Source: Candidatus Saccharimonadota bacterium
GTDB lineage: Bacteria > Patescibacteriota > Saccharimonadia > Saccharimonadales > UBA7683
Assembly (NCBI GenBank): GCA_018061375.1
Contig: JAGOUG010000040.1
Coordinates: forward strand, 1-7,467
Direction: 5' to 3'
DNA: 7,467 nucleotides
Made by a program: the position numbers and the translations under genes. This document shows, piece after piece, positions 5,007 through 7,467 of this stretch; position 1 is the stretch's first letter; every line of letters begins with the position of its first letter. The notes under the pieces were generated by a model. The model saw nothing but the letters and a program-made list of their open reading frames with translations, was not told the DNA's origin and ran no database searches.

Positions 5007-5433
5007 GTCTATCTGTTCGTAGTCTCATAAACAGGAGGGCATCTTCCCAGCCTTCTTCATCTGGCTTAAACCTAGCTACCACTGGAGAGTCTACACTAAA
5101 GTGTGGGTCTAACCTCTTGTAGTCATCCAACTCAGATTCATCTACGCCGGCAAGTACGAGCAGCTTGTTGCCTTCAAATGTAGTACAGCCGGGGTAATGT
5201 ATTATGGCGCTTATATAGCTTCCGACAGCCCTGACCCGAACGACTCTGAAGTTATCTGGGTTGGGATCGGGCGCCTCAACGGCTGCCGCGGGTGCAGGCG
5301 CATCATTAACGGGATACTGTACTACTGCCTCATCTGGATCAGACCAGTCACGTGACCCTCGAAATGCCATAGAGCGATCCATCGGGTCATCGTATTCCCC
5401 ATCATCCCAGCCTCGCATCAACTTTATACCCAT
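4999..5433 (-). CDS. Hypothetical acidic protein with disordered N-terminus and compact C-terminal domain
   Basis: I do not recognise this 144-residue protein. Residues 1-60 are rich in Asp, Pro and Ala (DDGEYDDPMD, then PAPAAAVEAPDPNPD) and look disordered, with no membrane segment or signal peptide. Residues 61-144 look like a small folded domain of mixed strands, starting FRVVRVRAVGSYISAIIHYPG, with LDPHFSVDSPVVARF (108-122) and a final EGWEDALLFMRLRT. The single cysteine is C83. The ATG at 5433 has a very strong ribosome binding site (GGAGGAG, 8 bases upstream) built from the last codons of the HD-family gene, and only 2 bases separate the genes. The two are surely cotranscribed and coupled, hinting at a shared job. 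Two tandem promoters for the next gene begin at its stop codon. Confidence 0.78.
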   Translation of the reverse strand: MGIKLMRGWDDGEYDDPMDRSMAFRGSRDWSDPDEAVVQYPVNDAPAPAAAVEAPDPNPDNFRVVRVRAVGSYISAIIHYPGCTTFEGNKLLVLAGVDESELDDYKRLDPHFSVDSPVVARFKPDEEGWEDALLFMRLRTDRLD

Positions 5434-5435
5434 GT

Positions 5436-6140
5436 TTAGAGCTCCTCCAACCTGGCTTCTATAGTTTCATTCCAGCCATCAAGGCCCTCGCGAGACTCTG
5501 CTGCTAACTCTAGTAGTTTTTTACCAAGGTTCAGCTTTGCCTGCCGCTCGAACAAGTTATACGCAACGTCGGTTTGGTATATACGGTCTCTCAAGAATAT
5601 CCCCCTCAGCACATGATGTCTGCCCATAATATACGATGAGCGATCATACGCATCTTCATATTCTTTACCAACGTTCACATCGTACTCCTCAAATATATCT
5701 TCAGAAGCGCCAAGTATCTTAAGATCTCCGTCTAAAAATAAACTTAGGTCTGGGTCGTTGGGGTCATGTAGATGGCTAGCGCTTGCCCTCGTATAGGTGC
5801 CTACTAGAGAAGTTTCGTGATCAGGAATATGGGGTCTGGCCATGTATTCGAGTAGTTGCGCGGTTAGTTCTTCGTTTACGTATTTAGGAGCCTGAGCCAT
5901 AAGCACGGCGTCGTGACCAATTGCAGTAATAACCGTAGGTACTGGTGCAACAAGCAAATTGGCATGAGCAACAACAAACCCTGCGACATCCGCAGGATGG
6001 TCTACTACGTGGTAGTGTCTCCAGGGTTCTTGATGGCGGAAGATCATATTCTGAACAAACCCAACAACAAACTCTTCAGAAGCACCGTGTTTAGTTAGTA
6101 GATCTATACTGGATTCAAATTTTAGTAGCTCACCATTCAT
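5436..6140 (-). CDS. Predicted HD-superfamily metal-dependent phosphohydrolase (COG4339-like)
   Basis: The 234-residue protein resembles the COG4339 family of predicted HD-domain phosphohydrolases, which are cytoplasmic, metal-binding and of unknown substrate. The expected landmarks appear in order: WRHYHVVDH (40-48) with H44 and H48, the HD dyad at H75-D76 in TAIGHDAVL (where the family usually has FHD), and NEE at 89-91. They continue with the histidine-rich SHLHDPNDPD (122-131), FLDGDLKILGA (135-145, compare DaDLaiLG) and EEYDVNVGKEYED (151-163). The last are GRHHVLRGIFLRDRIYQT (173-190) and an AKLNLGKKLLEL ending. All probable metal ligands are present, so it is likely active. The ATG at 6140 has no Shine-Dalgarno sequence; a possible leaderless promoter precedes it. 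The gene lies 68 bp downstream of ruvC and is coupled to the acidic protein after it. Family assignment is by motif order from memory; substrate unknown. Confidence 0.8.
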   Translation of the reverse strand: MNGELLKFESSIDLLTKHGASEEFVVGFVQNMIFRHQEPWRHYHVVDHPADVAGFVVAHANLLVAPVPTVITAIGHDAVLMAQAPKYVNEELTAQLLEYMARPHIPDHETSLVGTYTRASASHLHDPNDPDLSLFLDGDLKILGASEDIFEEYDVNVGKEYEDAYDRSSYIMGRHHVLRGIFLRDRIYQTDVAYNLFERQAKLNLGKKLLELAAESREGLDGWNETIEARLEEL

Positions 6141-6208
6141 AATAGGATTGTGTCACCAACTCAAACTGAGCGCAAGCATTTACGTTTTAATAGTCATCGC
6201 CTCGTAAA
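6141..6208. other. Intergenic gap between ruvC and the HD-family gene
   Basis: The 68-bp gap holds a possible leaderless promoter for the HD-family gene. A distant inverted repeat TTTACG/CGTAAA has an 18-base loop, too open and without a T-run, so I do not call a ruvC terminator. Readthrough from ruvC is possible. Confidence 0.5.
6147..6175 (-). promoter_or_regulatory. Possible leaderless promoter of the HD-family gene
   Basis: CACAAT (6147-6152, 4 of 6 to TATAAT), preceded by TGA to give an extended -10 form, ends 6 bases before the ATG at 6140. TTGCGC (6170-6175, 3 of 6) lies 17 bases upstream. The match is weaker than for ruvA and the PH gene, but the -10 to ATG spacing is the same. No Shine-Dalgarno motif is at a usable distance from the ATG. 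Confidence 0.35.
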
Positions 6209-6670
6209 CTACGGGGCAAATGTGAGGGCGGCGGCAAGGGCGTCTGCGCAGTCATCTGGCTGGGGTACTTCAGTCAGTTTTAGCTGTAACATTACCATGG
6301 CTTGGACCTGCTTTTTATCTGCACTTCCCGTTCCGGTGAGTGCCTGTTTGATCTGTGGTGGTGTGTATTCTACAATTTTAAGTCCGGCTTGCTGAGCAGC
6401 CAGTACTATTACCCCTCTTGCATGGCTGACACTCATAGCCGTTGTAACATTACGTCCGAAAAATAATTGTTCTATCGCCATTACCTCAGGCTTATTTAGG
6501 GTAATAATTTCTACAATTTCTTTGTAAATAGTAGCAAGGCGCTCTTCGAGCGGCTGATGTGCTGGCGTACGAATCACCCCTGCATCAACCATAGTCTTCT
6601 TCTGACCAACTGCGTCTATAACCCCAAACCCGACAATTCCTGTTCCAGGATCAATCCCCAGAATACGCAT
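6209..6670 (-). CDS. ruvC: Crossover junction endodeoxyribonuclease RuvC
   Basis: RuvC is the dimeric nuclease that resolves Holliday junctions by paired nicks, in concert with RuvA and RuvB. The 153-residue protein starts MRILGIDPGTGIVGFG, the standard N-terminus. The four catalytic acidic residues of its RNase H-like fold are present at D7, E67 (MAIEQLFFGRN), D140 and D143 (PDDCADALA), corresponding to D7, E66, D138 and D141 of E. coli RuvC. The basic GTGSADKKQVQ (112-122) is also typical. I chose the ATG at 6670; a GTG two codons upstream would add only two residues. The gene overlaps the end of the phosphatase gene upstream by 20 bases, so they share a transcript. It is not next to ruvAB: three genes and about 1.5 kb lie between. 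Confidence 0.97.
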   Translation of the reverse strand: MRILGIDPGTGIVGFGVIDAVGQKKTMVDAGVIRTPAHQPLEERLATIYKEIVEIITLNKPEVMAIEQLFFGRNVTTAMSVSHARGVIVLAAQQAGLKIVEYTPPQIKQALTGTGSADKKQVQAMVMLQLKLTEVPQPDDCADALAAALTFAP

Positions 6671-7457
6671 AATCACTCACGATATCTGTTAGTTCTTTGT
6701 GGATTTTTCCGTTGCTGACGATTGCACCGTTTATTGGCTCATCGTAGCGCTGCTCGTGACCAGATAGATTCGTAACCTTGCCACCCGCTTCTTCAACAAT
6801 TAGTTTAATCGCCGCAATATCATGTGTTGAGGTATAGGGGAAAGTGAAGCCATCAGCATAACCCTGAGCAACAAGCATCCCCTTAAATACACCCCCCGAA
6901 AGGTGGAACAGTCTGTTACCTTCTGACCGAATCTTCAAAATTGATTCGGGACTGTCTGTTGGATACGGTTTGTGCATTGGGTCAGATGTACTCACAATCC
7001 GTGCCTCTTCACCCCATTTTCTACCGCTCACAGAAATCTGTTCACCGTTTAGTGCGGCACCTTCACCTTTTGCAGCACAGAACAATTCATCGGTCCATGG
7101 GTTATATGTGACAGCAACGAGCACTGTACCATCTTCGACATAAGCAAGTGAGAACATACTATGTGGGCTATGGAGAATGTACGAAACTGTGCCGTCTATC
7201 GGGTCACAGACCCAAAGTATTTTACGACTCGGTTCGTAACTTTCTTCTTCACCAAGTACGCCATGTTCAGGAAATGTCATTTTAACGTGTTCAATTAAAA
7301 GAGTGTTAATGGTTTTGTCGGCAATAGTTACTGGGGTATTATCGCTCTTACGTTCAACTTCTTGGTCTATTTGAGAGTACTTTCGCATAATTGCGCCGGC
7401 TTCACGAGCCATCATTAGCCCAAATTCTTTATATTCTGTAAGTGTTTTTGCAGTCAT
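6651..7457 (-). CDS. Inositol monophosphatase / fructose-1,6-bisphosphatase superfamily phosphatase
   Basis: This 268-residue protein belongs to the lithium-sensitive, Mg2+-dependent sugar phosphatase superfamily (inositol monophosphatase, CysQ, histidinol-phosphatase, archaeal-type FBPase). Motifs, numbered from the GTG at 7460, are PVTIAD (43-48), the metal ligand E in LGEEE (69-73), the signature WVCDPIDGT (83-91) with metal-binding D86 and D89, and HDIAA (213-217) with the third metal-binding Asp. Two departures are visible: the signature continues VSY instead of the usual xNF, and the C-terminal motif has His where Trp is normal (WDxAA). All acidic ligands are kept, so it is probably active, but the substrate cannot be assigned. 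A stop codon lies directly before the GTG, so the gene is complete within the window. ATG at 7457 is the likelier start. It ends with TGA inside ruvC. Confidence 0.92.
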   Translation of the reverse strand: MTAKTLTEYKEFGLMMAREAGAIMRKYSQIDQEVERKSDNTPVTIADKTINTLLIEHVKMTFPEHGVLGEEESYEPSRKILWVCDPIDGTVSYILHSPHSMFSLAYVEDGTVLVAVTYNPWTDELFCAAKGEGAALNGEQISVSGRKWGEEARIVSTSDPMHKPYPTDSPESILKIRSEGNRLFHLSGGVFKGMLVAQGYADGFTFPYTSTHDIAAIKLIVEEAGGKVTNLSGHEQRYDEPINGAIVSNGKIHKELTDIVSDYAYSGD

Positions 7458-7467
7458 CACCTACTAG

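Noticed and set aside
6181..6208. TTTACG/CGTAAA inverted repeat as a ruvC terminator
   Set aside because: The loop is 18 bases, the stem is weak, and no T-run follows on the minus strand.
6651..6653. Possible UGA recoding, as in Gracilibacteria
   Set aside because: UGA serves as the natural stop of the phosphatase at the expected length, and no conserved glycine in the window is encoded by TGA.
1..7467. Defence island, CRISPR, mobile element or prophage
   Set aside because: No direct repeats, transposase, integrase, toxin-antitoxin pair or nuclease other than RuvC was seen; the genes are mainly housekeeping recombination functions.

Overview
The window reads as chromosomal DNA of a small-genome bacterium, most likely from the Patescibacteria/CPR (Saccharibacteria-like). 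The basis is inference: compact spacing, a type IV pilin-like gene, a bacterial-PH membrane protein after ruvB and a small membrane hydrolase-like protein fit that group, but no rRNA or other marker settles it. UGA is a stop here (inositol-monophosphatase-family gene), so the Gracilibacteria/Absconditabacteria UGA=Gly code is not in use. I see no tRNA, rRNA, CRISPR array, insertion sequence or phage gene.

All genes but one lie on the minus strand. In transcription order, from the right: an inositol-monophosphatase-family phosphatase (7457-6651) overlaps ruvC (6670-6209). After a 68-bp gap comes an HD-superfamily phosphohydrolase-like gene (6140-5436), coupled to an unrecognised acidic protein (5433-4999). 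A 317-bp stretch without a long gene holds two tandem near-consensus promoters and a small 47-codon gene (4903-4760). Then follow ruvA (4681-4103), ruvB (4103-3066, start and stop overlapping) and a two-helix membrane protein with a bacterial PH domain (3058-2333). That gene converges on the only plus-strand gene, a pilin-like protein (1922-2323). The pilin diverges from recA (1841-780), which is followed by two closely spaced membrane-protein genes (770-387 and 380 to beyond position 1).

Functionally this is a homologous recombination neighbourhood: RecA for strand exchange, RuvA-RuvB for branch migration of Holliday junctions, RuvC for their cleavage. All four proteins keep their key catalytic or nucleotide-binding residues. 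The other genes are phosphatase/hydrolase-like or membrane proteins with no evident link to recombination.

The noncoding DNA is the most interesting part. Three genes (ruvA, the PH gene and, more weakly, the HD gene) have a -10-like hexamer exactly 6 bases before the ATG and no Shine-Dalgarno sequence, which predicts leaderless mRNAs; recA, ruvB, the pilin, the acidic gene and the 47-codon gene have recognisable Shine-Dalgarno sequences. The recA leader carries an inverted repeat TACTG-N10-CAGTG resembling an SOS box, overlapping a small hairpin at the ribosome binding site. The unknown 47-codon gene has the best promoters in the window and lies directly upstream of ruvAB. I found no convincing new multi-gene defence or mobile system.
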